A stretch of 64,000 nt of DNA from Lepeophtheirus salmonis (lineage: Eukaryota > Arthropoda > Copepoda > Siphonostomatoida > Caligidae). The translations under genes were made by a program, and so were the position numbers. Below the pieces are notes generated by a model. It ran no database searches and was not told the DNA's origin. It worked only from the letters and a program-made list of their open reading frames with translations. Where the stretch lies: the NCBI RefSeq assembly GCF_016086655.4, contig NC_052138.2:29771403-29835402 (forward strand). The letters run 5' to 3'. Below are positions 33,190 through 45,195 of the stretch, piece after piece; the first letter of the stretch is position 1; each line of letters opens with the position of its first letter.

Positions 33190-33770
33190 TTGTAAGCTTC
33201 CAGGGGCGTCCGCAGGGGGTAGGCTGGAGGGATTGTAGCCTCCCTCAAATTAAGGAATATATGCCCTTTATAAGAATTATTTTTTGTCAATCGGGCAATG
33301 CGGCAGAGCGAAAAATGTAATATTTGATTTTTTTTTGTGAATAAGTATGGACTTTTAAATTTTTTTTTCAAAAAATTTAATATTTGAAAATTAATTTCAA
33401 ATTTTTTTCCAAAAATTTAATTTTTGTAAATAGCAATGGTTTTTTGAAATTTTTTCCAAAATTTAATATCTAAATATTTAAATTTTGAAATTTATTTAAA
33501 AATATTTAATATATGAAATTTTTTCCCAAAAAATTCATATTTAATTTTTGAAATTTATTCAATATTTGAAAAAAGATTTTAAATTCAATTTTTGTATATA
33601 TGTATGGATTTTTAGAAAAACATTATTTTATAAAAAAAAAAAAAAAATTTTGTGAATAGCTCTGGATTTTTGAAATATTCGATATTTAATTTTTGAAATT
33701 TTTTCTAAAAAAAGTTCCAAAAACCAAGGCTCTTCCAATAAAAAAAAAAAATTCCCGTGGACTTGGCTTC
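33190..33770. repeat. G-rich-ended dispersed repeat with T/A-rich minisatellite, longest clear copy
   Basis: It starts CAGGGGCGTCCGCAGGGGG, followed by CTCCCTCAAATTAAGGAAT, then many degenerate units of about 30-45 bp of the kind AAATTTTTTCCAAAAAATTTAAT, and closes AATTCCCGTGGAC. Related copies are at about 10090-10165, 30530-30745, 35415-35575, 42370-43035, 47770-48165, 49675-49815, 53540-53850, 59080-59235 and 63545-63620. Confidence 0.65.
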
Positions 33771-35414
33771 TATTTAGAGAATAATATAATTACAATCGAT
33801 TAATAAATCACAAATTTGATTAAATCTTATAAATGTCAGTATCTTCTTCTACTTGAAATACTAATTTATAGGAAAATAAATATATTTTATAATAGGTTTT
33901 ATTTAAGGACTAAGTGACTCACTAGAATAAGAACATGTTTTATTTCCTTCTCATTGCTGATAATTTTAAAATTATCTGCTGACTTAATACCTATTTGAAA
34001 GGTCTTAGGAGGTTTTTATTTACTATTTTGCAGGCTTAATTTAATTATTTGTTATAGTTAACCTATAATTATAATATATTTTTCATAATGGTATTATCAA
34101 AAACCTGTGCAATAGTAGGAAATATTGAGGCATCAATAATTTTTCTTAAATTTTATAAATTTATTTTATTTTTGGTATTTTACAATTAGATATTCTATAC
34201 TTATACTTTGTATATATTTGCCTTTTTTTGTCTTCATAGAATGTGCATATTTAATATATATCCAGATAGTTCTTTTAAATATATATTTGTATACTAAAAT
34301 CTATTTCAACTTATAAATTTAGCCTATATTTTTTTCATTAAGTTAGAAAATTACAATTATTTATTTTATTTTATTCCATGGGTTCTAGCTAATTTAAAAT
34401 TAGTTGATGTAAGTTTATTCAATGACTTGTTTGAATATTATATTAGTAGCTTAGATGTAGGAGATTAAATAGGAGATAAGATTATATGGACATTATTTTT
34501 GATTTCTACAGTATACATACAATTTGATAATTTAGGAAGATGAAGTGCATCAGAATAGTAATCATGAGGAATCCAACGGCTCTTCAAATATTTGATTAGA
34601 AATGGATAGGATCATTTTTGAACTAAGATTGAGACAGTTTAAAAGATAACAATCTTTAAATATTTATCAATATAATTTTCCCATGTCAAAAATACAACTT
34701 ATTCTTCCTTGATATTGTATATTCCTGAAAATTGTCTAGTCTCCATGTATATTGGAGTCCCCACTATTTCTTTTGTTTGCATTTTGTTTTTTCTGAATCG
34801 CATTCATTTCCGATGAAATTGTGATGTTTTTTCCCCCAAAGTATCATTAACTTTTTAGTTGTCTTCTGATCAATATAAAACTCTAAATCACTACGTCTAT
34901 GTAAATACATGAATTGCTTCTTTCTTGAGACATTTTCAAGCACTTAATCATTGTTAAATGGTCAGATAAATCACCAAATAACCAATGATATCTAAAGTTT
35001 TTGGTCCCTAATCTTTAAATTACATGGTCCCATTTTATGATTGAGTTTTGGAAACTGTGTGAAATATTGATTTGTTTTGATGACTGTTTCTTACTTTTCT
35101 ACTAATGGAATTGTTCGGGGGATATCAAAAAGTATTTATTCTCGCAACCTCACACTAAAATTAGACAAAATTTTAAACATTTCGGGGCGAGTTTTGGAAA
35201 GACTTAGAGTGAAACCAAAAATATTTTTGTCAACCTTAGGTATGTCAAATTCACCCTTCAAATGTGCACCTTCATACTATTTCATTTTAAATATAGTGGG
35301 CACTTTAATGTATATTTTAGTGCTTCCTGAATGCGTAGATGAGGAACAGGTTTATTTCCTTTTTATTTATGTCGTTGTTGTTGATTTGATTTTATGGGTG
35401 TCTGCTCTTTCGAG
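33771..35414. other. AT-rich spacer; one unrecognised open frame
   Basis: A 142-codon frame (35077-35505, non-ATG start) runs into the adjacent repeat and resembles no family I know. Its hydrophobic middle (YYFILNIVGTLMYILVLP) is expected from T-rich DNA. I do not call it a gene. Confidence 0.35.
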
Positions 35415-35575
35415 TGACGTTTGCAGGGGGGGGGGGTACGGCCCATCTCAAATGAAGGAATTTTTGTCTTGGTCAAGAAAAAATTATCATTTTGGAAAAA
35501 TTTAAAAAACGGGGGCCCCCCATAAAAAAAATTATATATATATATATAATCCTATCGGCACCCCTGCTTAGACCT
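35415..35575. repeat. G-rich-ended dispersed repeat, short copy
   Basis: GTTTGCAGGGGGGGGGG, then CTCAAATGAAGGAATTTTTG, ending in an AT dinucleotide run and CGGCACCCCTG. The ends are similar to the 33190 copy. Confidence 0.55.
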
Positions 35576-36164
35576 TTTATTATGTCTACATCATAACGAA
35601 GTCATATAGTACAATATTCATTAATTGTTGTGTCTAGTACTATTTTCAGATGATTTTCTAAATATATGTCTCCACAAAACCTCTTGTTTAAATTTTACAA
35701 GGGATTGTATTACTGTCCTTAGGAGACAGAGCGTATGTATTCTAACACTTATGTGTTACTTCGTTTATTCATCAAAAAGAATAAAAAATGAAATACCTAT
35801 GACATATTAAGTGAGATGAGGGGCCCACATCTGACAATAAAATACATTGGGATTAATTATTTATGAAGATATTTTCGGAAAAAAAAAAATAAATCACACT
35901 ATTTCTGAGTAGATTTAGTATTAAATATACATATCTTATTAATAAAGCAAAGTTTGTGTCTTTGAATGTCTGAAAAACAGTCACAGGGTACACTTTATAT
36001 AGTGCTCCATGATATATATCAACAACATAATTTGATCCAAGAAATAACAATGTAGTTGTCACTTTTTTTTCTTCTCAAACTCTTTAATATTGTTATTCGT
36101 TCATTCTTGAGGAGAGAACATGTCATATGAATTGATGTAAGTATTGAGTAGCTACGTGTGGGTA
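35576..36164. other. Spacer with a small dispersed block
   Basis: 35760-35860 shares ATCAAAAAGAATAAA and GACAATAAAATACATTGGG with about 47530-47620 and 59020-59045. No gene recognised. Confidence 0.4.
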
Positions 36165-36560
36165 TGCTTATGAAATCCCTATGGTTACCCTGACAATTTG
36201 AAAAATGGTTTGGAGGATAAACAGAATAATGCTCATGACGTTTCATTAAATCAGCTACAATCAGCTGTGACAAGGATGGAAGGAGAAAATGAAATAAACA
36301 AGGACTTTGGCAAGAATTACTCCGATGTCAATATTTCATTCTACTTGGAGACCAAAAAGGACTTAGAATTATAACTATGCAACAAATCCTCTGGGTCTGT
36401 TATGAGCACACACGAATATTCAAACAGGTTTTAAATATAATTGAATCTATTTGGGAAAGGAGGTTCACTACTCCATGGAATTAAATAATAATGACAAATG
36501 GTAAGTAAAAGAAAATTCATTTTTCAGATTGCCAATTCCAAGAAAACAGGCCAGATAAAA
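36165..36560 (-). repeat. Dispersed ~400-bp repeat, full copy
   Basis: Reverse orientation, from GGTTACCCTGACAATTTG to GCCAGATAAAA. It matches the block order of the 820-1230 copy. Confidence 0.7.
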
Positions 36561-37385
36561 TTTTTTCTTGATTTTCATCACTGTATATTAATATAAATGA
36601 TTTCTTGAAAAGAAATGCTGTCTCTTTGAGAGCATTTAATCCACTAAGAATAGTTAGTTTATGTTGTGTACAAGTTGTAACTTGTATAAGCAAATTGTGA
36701 GATAAATAATTTTAAATGAAGGATTTTTCAGTACATGGGATGAGAATAGTGGAAGTATTAAATATTCCATGGGTAATCTATTTATACTATGTATGGTATT
36801 TTTGCTATTTTAATAATAATTACTAAAAAAATCTCTGTATTATGTAGCACATTATACAGATCAAATGCTTACAGTTATATTACTAATAAATACCTAATAA
36901 CCATGTAATTTAATAAATGAAAATGAAACGATAGTATCAATGTACATATAGTTGATAATTAGAATAACCAATGTTGTAATTAAATAATGCATCTTAAGAC
37001 GAAGAAATGGCAACTTATACAGACATTGAAACTTGTAACGGAATATATATATATACGTATACACTGTACACGCATGATAGATGTGGTAAATTGCCTTTAG
37101 TCCTTGTTGGGCTCGGAGTAGAATTGAGGAAAACATCGTTTTAAATCCTTCTTATATCATTGCTAGATACGGAGTTGGTCATTTATTTATTCCTTGGTTT
37201 ACATAGTTGAATCCCTTTTTCTGACTTTAAAAATCTATGTACTTGCTAATTTAAGATATATCAATCCTATATGTAAAGGACTAAATTAATAATAGTTAAC
37301 AGAATTCCAATATTTTTAATGGATTCTTTTTTAAATTAAAAAAACAAAAAAATAAATTAACATTCATCTCCTTAACAACCAAAAC
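36561..37385. other. AT-rich spacer with a partial ~400-bp repeat
   Basis: 37090-37200 (+) matches the TCCTTGTTGGGCTCGGAGTAG block of the ~400-bp repeat. Otherwise no feature recognised. Confidence 0.45.
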
Positions 37386-37389
37386 AGTG

Positions 37390-38000
37390 TTTACATGACT
37401 CGACGGTTTTCATTATTTTATACATATTTTCAACAATTGACCTTCCAGAGCGTGGTGCACCCTTGACATCAAAAATTGCTCGTTTATTAGGACCATAAAA
37501 ACTATTCATATTTTTAGCCACCTTGCCTGCATTTTCGTCGTTATCGAATAAAAACTATAAATATGGCGCATTTTCTCTTTGCTATTAATATACATTTACA
37601 TTTGTGTATTTAACGTCGTTGTCCTGATTTTTTATTTATTCATATAGTCTATGTGTAACATAGCACATGGGCTTAAAAGTCCCTGGCTTCACATATATAT
37701 GGACTATTTCACAATACAATCAAAACAATGACAAAACTATACGAACTGAACTTAGAATTGCATCCACCTTACTTTTCAGATTTGTACCTAAGTGACTACT
37801 GGCTGTTCGTAGACCTTTAAAAAAAAAAGCTTGCCGGTAAGAAATTTCACTGCAATAAATAGGTTATCATCGCTTAAACTAAGGACTATTTTGAGGGAAA
37901 ATATAAAGCCTTTCATAAAAGTGGAATTGAAATGTTAAAGCAGCTCTTGAATGATTGTGTTGCTCTTGATGGAGATTATATTGATGAATAAAGCCAATTT
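37390..38000. pseudogene. mariner transposase remnant with oppositely oriented halves
   Basis: The minus strand of 37390-37500 reads GAPRSGRSIVENMYKI, the N-terminal linker region of mariner transposases (pattern APRSGRPVVEN). The plus strand of 37740-37995 reads ELNLELHPPYFSDLYLSDYW, the third-Asp region (YSPDLAPSDY pattern), then GIEMLKQLLNDCVALDGDYI and DE then stop, the mariner C-terminus. The catalytic centre is missing. The two halves point away from each other, implying an inversion or a junction of two copies. Confidence 0.65.
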
Positions 38001-38204
38001 TGAACGCAAAAAACCCTGGTTTTTTCAACACATGTGTTATGTATTTGTAATTTACGTTGCCGTATTGATAGATTATCAATTAAAAAAAATAGCCTCTAGA
38101 GGGACCTCCTTTTTAGTGATGAAAATTGTGTGTATTTTGGACATGCAAAAAAATAATAATAACAGTTGAAGAATGTTTGAATGAGAGTAGCTTAGCTGTG
38201 AAGG

Positions 38205-38515
38205 CGTTTCGTTACATCATCTGCAAGCAGCTGTGATGAAAGGCAGAGGGAGATGGAAATGAACAAGGACTTTGGCAAGAATTATTCCGATGTCGATCCA
38301 TAATTCTACTCGGATTCCAACAAGGATGTACAATTATAACTCCACAACAAATCCTCAGGGTTATGCTCCGTCTTTTATGAGCACACAGATAATTGTTCAA
38401 TCAGGTTAATTTATTAGAAAGGGAAGTTCACTAAGCAGTAGTTAAATATGAATGACAACAGCTAAGAAAAAGAAAATTAATCGGACAAGCTAAAAAATAC
38501 ACACAATTTACATCA
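38205..38515 (-). repeat. Dispersed ~400-bp repeat, partial copy
   Basis: Reverse orientation; shares AGCTGTGATGAAAGGCAG, GAACAAGGACTTTGGCAAGA and CAACAAATCCTCAGGGTTA with the 36165-36560 copy. Confidence 0.6.
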
Positions 38516-38816
38516 CTACCTATTTTTCATAATCAAGGGCTGACTTAAGCTCGAATGATGTCTTTATGAATTCAAAAAAAAAAAAGAAGATCTATGTGGA
38601 TTTTATAAATTGATATATTTCATTTAGGATATAATATATTTTCGAACATTTTATAAATGGAGGAAAATTTGTATTGTTTAATTACATAATAAGATTAAAT
38701 GGTTCGTACAATGGAACATATACAGTCAATTCATTTTCTCTAAACTTAGAGAGAGTACAATTAAGAGCAAGATCTATTCAGAAAAAAAGGAGGCAAATTG
38801 ATGGGGAAATAACTTT

Positions 38817-38822
38817 TTATTT
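38817..38822 (-). promoter_or_regulatory. Poly(A) signal of the EF-hand gene
   Basis: AATAAA on the minus strand, 38 bases beyond the stop codon at 38860-38862. Confidence 0.45.
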
Positions 38823-38859
38823 AAAATGTATGAAACTCTTCGAAACTTAACCAAATACT

Positions 38860-41109
38860 TTAAATCTCCAAATCCGAGTCAAACTCATCCACCAATGTCT
38901 TTCCTGCCAAACTCAGCTTAAATTCTTCAAGTGTGATTTTGCCATCTGAATCGTAGTCCGTTTTTTCTATCCATTCTTGAATTTGCCACTAATTAAATAA
39001 ATTTATATAACACCATATTAATTAATTATAGGTAATTTTATTTCAAGTACATATTATTTTATATATTATTGCTGGATTTTTGGTTCATTATGGGTTGAAG
39101 AAGGTAGATTGCAAATATGATTTTATAGGTCTACTTGACCTTTTCTTTATTGCCCTTTGCCTTTTTGTTGGAGATATCTCTACTCTTTTATATAGTTGCG
39201 TCATAAATGTGTGACAGTTCATATATATTTTAAAAAAATGTATATTTGTCTCCTTTAGACAACAAAACAGCAGAATCAAATCAGTAGCTTTTTGACATCA
39301 TTTGAGCACTTAGGGATACTTGGCAAAACATGTGTTATTCTTTTTGCCCTTAGCCCATGAATTTAAATACACATTTATTTGAATTTAGGTACTTTACTAA
39401 AAGCTTGTTTTACACAAAAATGTTGGTCTATAGCATTATGCCTTTCCCTAAAATTAGAGGAATCCTAGAGCTAAATGAGGTAACGGGGCCCTAATGAGTA
39501 ATTTCCCCCCTTGCTTTTTGGGCAGAAATTCACAGTAAAATAAAGCAAGACAGAGGGTTTCATTATGAAATACAAATTATTCCTTCACTTTTCTGACACA
39601 GCATATACAACTGATTTATCCTGGCCCTAACTCTAACAGGCTAACCTTTTTGGACAAAATTCATTTTTTAGTAAACTCTAAGGATTTTATTAAATAAATC
39701 TGTAAAATAACTGAATTTACAGACGGCCTAAAGATGCCCTGGGGATACGGCCATAAAAAAAAGCAGTGGTTTAGTAAAACTTATAAAACAAAATAATTGT
39801 ATTATTTTTTAAATCAATTTTATATATATAATAAAATGATTTAAAAAATCAATCTAATAAAAAGCATGTCATTCTATAGAACAGTAATTTTTAAATGACC
39901 ACAACATAGATATTAACCAGTAAAGTACTCATCAATCAATATACAACCATTTGAATAAGTATAATAAATACTTCAAATAGGTCAGAATTAAAAAAAGTGG
40001 AAAACTATTCTTGTGTTTGAAAGGGACTTACTTGAGTTGTACTTAACTCATTCAAACGTTAAACTAAGATACTTTATAATGTTGAGACTAGTTTTGGGTC
40101 CATTCTTACTTAGGACTCAAGACGGCAGTCCTGTTGAGTCTCAGTCCAGACCAGTTCAGTCCTGCATATGAGACTTAAAAACTTAAAAAGTTTGATCTTT
40201 GATGATGTCACTTATCTTTATTTCTTTTCTTTTTTTAATCAGTTCAAGTACTGACAGTCCGATTGGACTGATCCTAAGACTAGACTGGACCTAATAAATA
40301 AAGATTGGCACAATCCTAGTTGAGACTCGATCAAAGACCGAATCTTTTTTCTAGGTTCGGTCTTAAATGTGATTTTTCTAGACCACGGTCTGAAACTGTG
40401 GATCCGAAAAAAAGGTAACTTTTTTATCAAATTTCTTTTTAAAATTCTTATTTTTTTGTAGAATGAACTTTTTACAAGACCGAGCTTGAACATAAATTAT
40501 TTATATAATTCTCAGATCGGTCAAAGATTTCTGGTTCGAAATTCAAAATGAGTACTTTACTATAATATTGCTGGAAAGGATATCTTATTTACGGCACTTT
40601 ATAATTATGTAAAGAACATATTTTTTAAGGACCGATAATAAGGTTGGACTGGGACAGATTTAAAATCCTATATATGGGACCGATACAGGCCACCTTTCAA
40701 CCTAAATAACCTACTTCATGAATGGCAAATCGTTCACGTAGCTTTTTAAAAGCCTTAATAGCCTCTTTTGGAGTGATATATCCATCATTATTATAGTCTA
40801 TCTCTTGAAAAATGGAAGTAATTTCCTTCTCACTAAACATGGACTTTTGAGAACGAATCTTGATCATTGCATCCTATGTTGAGAGAAGACGACATATATT
40901 AGACTATGTACTCTAGATACAAGAATTGTACCTACAGAAAATTCCTCCCATTTGATATAGTGATCCCCGTCAATGTCAATTTTACTGAATGCCAATTTTA
41001 GTTCATCATCGTTGACGGACTCTTCGTTTCGTGTTGTCTTTAGAAAGGCTTTGAATTCTCCAAGGGAAATGGTACCGTCTTTGTCCCAATCCATTTTTTG
41101 GAATATTTC
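38860..41109 (-). CDS. Four-EF-hand calcium-binding protein (calmodulin/troponin C-like), 5' end not found
   Basis: Three exons in minus order: 41109-40936, 40873-40715 and 38988-38860, each phase 0, with AG acceptors and GT donors (GTAGG after exons 1 and 2). Four canonical 12-residue calcium loops are readable: DWDKDGTISLGE, DIDGDHYIKWEE, DYNNDGYITPKE and DYDSDGKITLEE. Oxygen ligands are present at loop positions 1, 3, 5 and 12, with Gly at position 6, so all four should bind calcium. The C-terminus is FDSDLEI then stop. About 154 residues are visible. The acceptor before exon 1 (AG next to 41109) shows that at least one upstream exon with the start codon is missing; I could not pick it out. 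Spacing is calmodulin- or troponin-C-like, but the sequence is diverged, so the exact orthologue is unknown. It is probably a cytosolic calcium sensor. Confidence 0.85.
38989..40714 (-). other. Last intron of the EF-hand gene (1.7 kb)
   Basis: AT-rich, with a stretch (40080-40400) dense in GGACT/AGTCC words in both orientations (CAGTCCAGACCAGTTCAGTCC, GATTGGACTGATCC), which looks like a simple foldback-prone repeat. The minus-strand open frame at 40239-40493 lies within this repeat and is not called. Confidence 0.5.
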
Positions 41110-42369
41110 CTATAATAAATTGTCAATTATAGTAATGAAGATAATATATAGGCCACAATGAGTAGACATATCCTTTATTGAATACCTACTACAGCTATAA
41201 ATATATAAATAATACGTAGCATGTACCAGAAGACAATACATATTGGATTTGTACATATATTTTTTATAAAAAACCTTGACATTTACTCTTCAAAAAGTAA
41301 TAAATATCATTTTTTATTTTCCATTAAAAAAAAATCGTACAAGTTTTATATTTCAGCAGTTTTTTCTCATATCTAATAGGAAGTATACTCCATGGAAGGG
41401 CCCTTGACTATAGGGTAGAGGAAGGGGTGCTACATCCCAGAGAATAAAACCTTTTAGTCAAATTTGTCGATAAGAAAACGTTTTTTCCCAATTATTATTT
41501 TGTATTTGTTGTCACAACTTTGAAATCTATATTACTAAAGTAAAATTTATCTGTCTATCAGTCTTGCTTTCTGACTGAATGTATGTCTAGAGAAAGTCTT
41601 TGTTAATTAAAGAAATAACTAGAATGGACACTTGGTAGAGTGCAAAACCTCCTTTTAAAATCAAATTGAGTTACGTATCTCAATTTGTTCCAAAGTTATC
41701 GTCAATTTTGGATTTTTTTTCCCACCCCAATGTGATAGTTTATTCACAGATACACACTAAAAAAAATATGTACACATTAGTAAATTGAATAAAATAACAT
41801 TTGTGTTTAGAATAAAGTATAAATAAACGTTATAGTTCAGAAATTTCTTTTTTCTTTAGACCTCTAAAATCTTATAGATATATATATAAAACCCTCGACA
41901 TAAATAAAAAAACATTGTACTCAACGTAAACAACTATAAAATGATCGTTGAAAGGCCTTATGGTAAGACAATATATATATATAAAACACTTCTCAGCATG
42001 CAATATTCTTACAGTCTCTTTTGTACATATTCATGATGGTTTGTAAAGTGGCATGTCTTATCGTAGAAGATACGTGGTATTTTATAATATCCGAATCGTA
42101 ATTCCAGGAACTACCATGCAGCTGTGTAATCATAGAAGATAAAAGCTGTATATCTAGCAGTACTTTCTACGTTTTATGTTACCGTGAAGTTGAGCGCTCA
42201 AAATTTAATGGCTTCTTACTGTGACCATATATAATAGTGATGGGGCGATTAATTGGGCTCGGGAGTTTTTTCTGGAATCGGACTTGGCATGGGGAAAATA
42301 ATGTTTAATTTGCGATTCCGCTTCTTATTTATTACTCGTATTTAACTATTTATTACTTTTCCAAGTTTT
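41110..42369. other. Region upstream of the visible EF-hand exons; repeat fragment
   Basis: 41600-41740 is a reverse-orientation piece of the Helitron-like family (ACACTTGGTAGAGTGCAAAACC). The missing first exon(s) of the EF-hand gene should lie on the minus strand here or further right; no convincing candidate was seen. Confidence 0.4.
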
Positions 42370-43035
42370 GAAAAAAATAGCAAAATGAATTTTTGGTTTT
42401 TACTAGAAAATTTAATATTTGAATTTTTTTTGCAAAAAATTTCAAATCTTTGAAGTTAAATTATATTTTTCAATTTTTCTTTCACAAAATTAAATTTTCC
42501 TATTTTTTCCCAAAAAATTAATATTTATATTTTTTTTTCAAAAAAATTTTGATGAGAAATTTAATTTATGAAATTTTTTACCAACTAAATTATTTTTTAG
42601 AAAACAAACGACTCGGAATTTTTGAATTTTTTTTCAAAAAAAAAAAATATTTAAAATTTTTTTCCTATTTTTTTTATTTTTGTGTTGATAAATGTTGATT
42701 TTGAAATTTTTTTCCAAAAAATTTAATATTTAAAATTCTTTTCCAAAAAAATGTATTTCTTGTAAACATTTGTGGATTTTGGAAATGTTTCTCCCCAAAA
42801 AAGTTTCTTATATGTAGAATAGCCATGGGTTTTTAATTTTTTTTCTCCAAAAATTTAATTTTTGACAAAAGTTATGGATTTTTGAAAAGTTTTAAATATC
42901 ATTTTGCATATTTGAAATTAGATATTTCAAAAATTTTTACCAAAAAATTTAACTTTTGGATTTTTTTGTCAAAAAAATCCCAAAAAACCAAGCCCCCTCC
43001 CTCCCCAAAAAATATAATCCTGTGGACGCCTATGA
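42370..43035. repeat. T/A-rich minisatellite repeat with G/C-rich end
   Basis: More than a dozen degenerate TTTTTGAAATTTTTTTCCAA-like units ending in CCCCCTCCCTCCCC and CCTGTGGACGCC. Same family as 33190-33770. The open frame at 42882-43076 is an artefact of the repeat. Confidence 0.6.
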
Positions 43036-44455
43036 TAGCAAAATTGTATTTTTTTAACTATTATTTAAAATATTAAAGAATCGGAAATCGTTACTAGAAT
43101 CGCATCGGTATCGAAATTTTTTTTGGAATTGTTTCATCACTAATATATAATCCTTCTACTAAATTTCATCAAAATCGATCTGTTACTTTTGACGTTATCC
43201 TGGTGACTAACAAATAAACCAACTATCAAACAGGGTAATAACATAACCTCTGTTAACCCAATAGAACCGAAGTATTTATTTACTTCTTTGGCAGAGGTAA
43301 CAATGTAATCATAATAATTAAATCTCGCAGTCGTTTTTCATGTAGCATCGAGCGCTTGTGTCATATTAAAAAAAAGAAGATAAAAGGGAGTATATTTATT
43401 ATAGCTGTAAAACACGGTGCGTAAAAATGAATGAAATCTTGCAGGCGTTTCGGACAACACATATTTTATATTCTCTGTAACGAATGTGACTTTAAACGAG
43501 TTTTAGCAACGAGTGTGTGTAGCACAAGCTACGTTAGGGAATGCTCTCAAGAAGAAATTACTCCCTGGGTAATCATGTCAATTGAAAAAAAACAAAAAAC
43601 AATCAAACATTTGTACGTATTATGATCAAAAGAAATTGGATTTAGTAGAGTTTGAGTCATTGAAGGCTAGTTATAAATAGTATGAATATATTTAAAACTA
43701 ATGTTTATATATTCTAAAACAATATTTATGATCTTCACATCCACAACAAAGTTGAACAGGGGCTATGTTTTTGCTTCTGTTTGTTAGTCACTCGGATTAC
43801 AGCAAAAATTAAAGATCGAATTTGATCAAACATAGGATGAAAATTAAATATGGTCAACGTAAGAGGCCATTAAATTTTGAGAGGTCAATGTAGCACAAAA
43901 TGTAGCAAATACATAATGGACCATAACTTGAGAACAAATTGAGATCCATAACTCAATTTGATTTTAGGTGGAGGTTTTGCGCTCTACTGAGTGCCCATTA
44001 TAGTTTTATTATGTTTTAAGTTCAAGTTGTCTATGTTTGAGAAAGAAAATGGTCCTTTTTTCTTTGGTAGCTCATAGCTCCAATGACATTGGATCAAAAA
44101 AGTATATAAATATTTTTTTATTAATTGAAAGTTTGAATTTCGCTTTAAAGTTAAAACACCTTCAAAAATCTTTTTTGTCATGGTAAGGCCTTCAAAATAT
44201 TTCATAAAGTTAAACTAATTTCTTGAGATTTGAGAAAAGTTCCAATATTGTAATAAGAGTGGACATACAACGACTTACGCGTCGCGTGTCAAGCCGTAAA
44301 TACTTTTTATCGAAAAAAAGCTTCTATTAATTTTGTTGAAATTCTATTGTTGATTAATAAATTATATCTTTCTGAAGTTTAAACTTCAAAGTGTTCAGAT
44401 TTTTATAGAACACTTGGTAATCAGTTCTACTTACTAATGTCTTTGACCTCTCTTA
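43036..44455. other. Spacer with Helitron-like repeat pieces
   Basis: 43130-43240 (minus) and 43735-44010 (plus) belong to the family at 12560-13075. The minus pieces at 41600-41740 and 43130-43240 flank the minisatellite repeat and may be one element split by it. No gene recognised. Confidence 0.45.
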
Positions 44456-44459
44456 ATCA

Positions 44460-45195
44460 TTAATTTAGCCGCCCTTAGTGGAAAGGATGGCTTCCAAGTA
44501 GTGGTAGAAGGCATGGAACCCACAGCGGGTATAGTCCTCTGTCATGGCTCCCAGTGCTGTCTGACAGTGGGTTTCAGGGCCTCAGTGTTTCAATGACGGA
44601 CACTACAGGCCTTCTCCTCGACATACATAGAAAATCTGTAATCGGAAGGTTGACATCAGGGCTATAGATGTCCAAAATTGTCAAAAAAAAACACGTTCAA
44701 AATAACTCAAAAACTAATTCAGAAGAGTCTTGAAAATGAGGAGATGGGTTTCTTTCATTTCTGGTGTCAAAAGTGCCTCCATCCTCACGAGGCTCTTTAA
44801 AAACACTTTTTTGATAGCTCTCTAGACAGTTTGGTGTGAAACTCTAAGATTGTTTGAATGAGTTTGATTGAGAAGATTGGCCTGGTCGGTTTTTTTAACT
44901 CCTCTGGGTACAGTTTGGCCTTTTTAACAGAGTCCGCCTTCATCTCCAACATTTTGGCTTGCTCAAGGCCTAGACCATGGTTCTAGAGACACCCAATTGC
45001 TCGGAGTGCGCTAATAGAAATTCATCAATCACGTTCAAATGTCATTTTCTCGAATTGTACATAAGCTAAATAGCTCAGATTTGCTTTGTTTTGTAACTAA
45101 TTGCTTATGCTTTAATATATGGAAATATGAGCTAATTTCAATCACTCAACCTTAATTAATAAATGTTCGGATTTCAATATACCACCCGGTATATA
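44460..45195 (-). pseudogene. Tc1/maT-like element remnant lacking the catalytic core
   Basis: The right terminus ATACCACCCGGTATA resembles the end of the intact element at 27752. The minus strand reads EQLGVSRTMV (helix-turn-helix), then KKAKLYPEEL-like text, and after a gap YVEEKACSVRH and MTEDYTRCGFHAFYHYLEA ending ILSTKGG, the C-terminal block. Both early catalytic Asp blocks are gone, and stops and shifts are frequent. An internally deleted relative of the 27.75-kb element. Confidence 0.6.

Noticed and set aside
35077..35505. 142-codon open frame
   Set aside because: Non-ATG start, no recognised domain, and its end runs into a dispersed G-rich-ended repeat. Probably chance.
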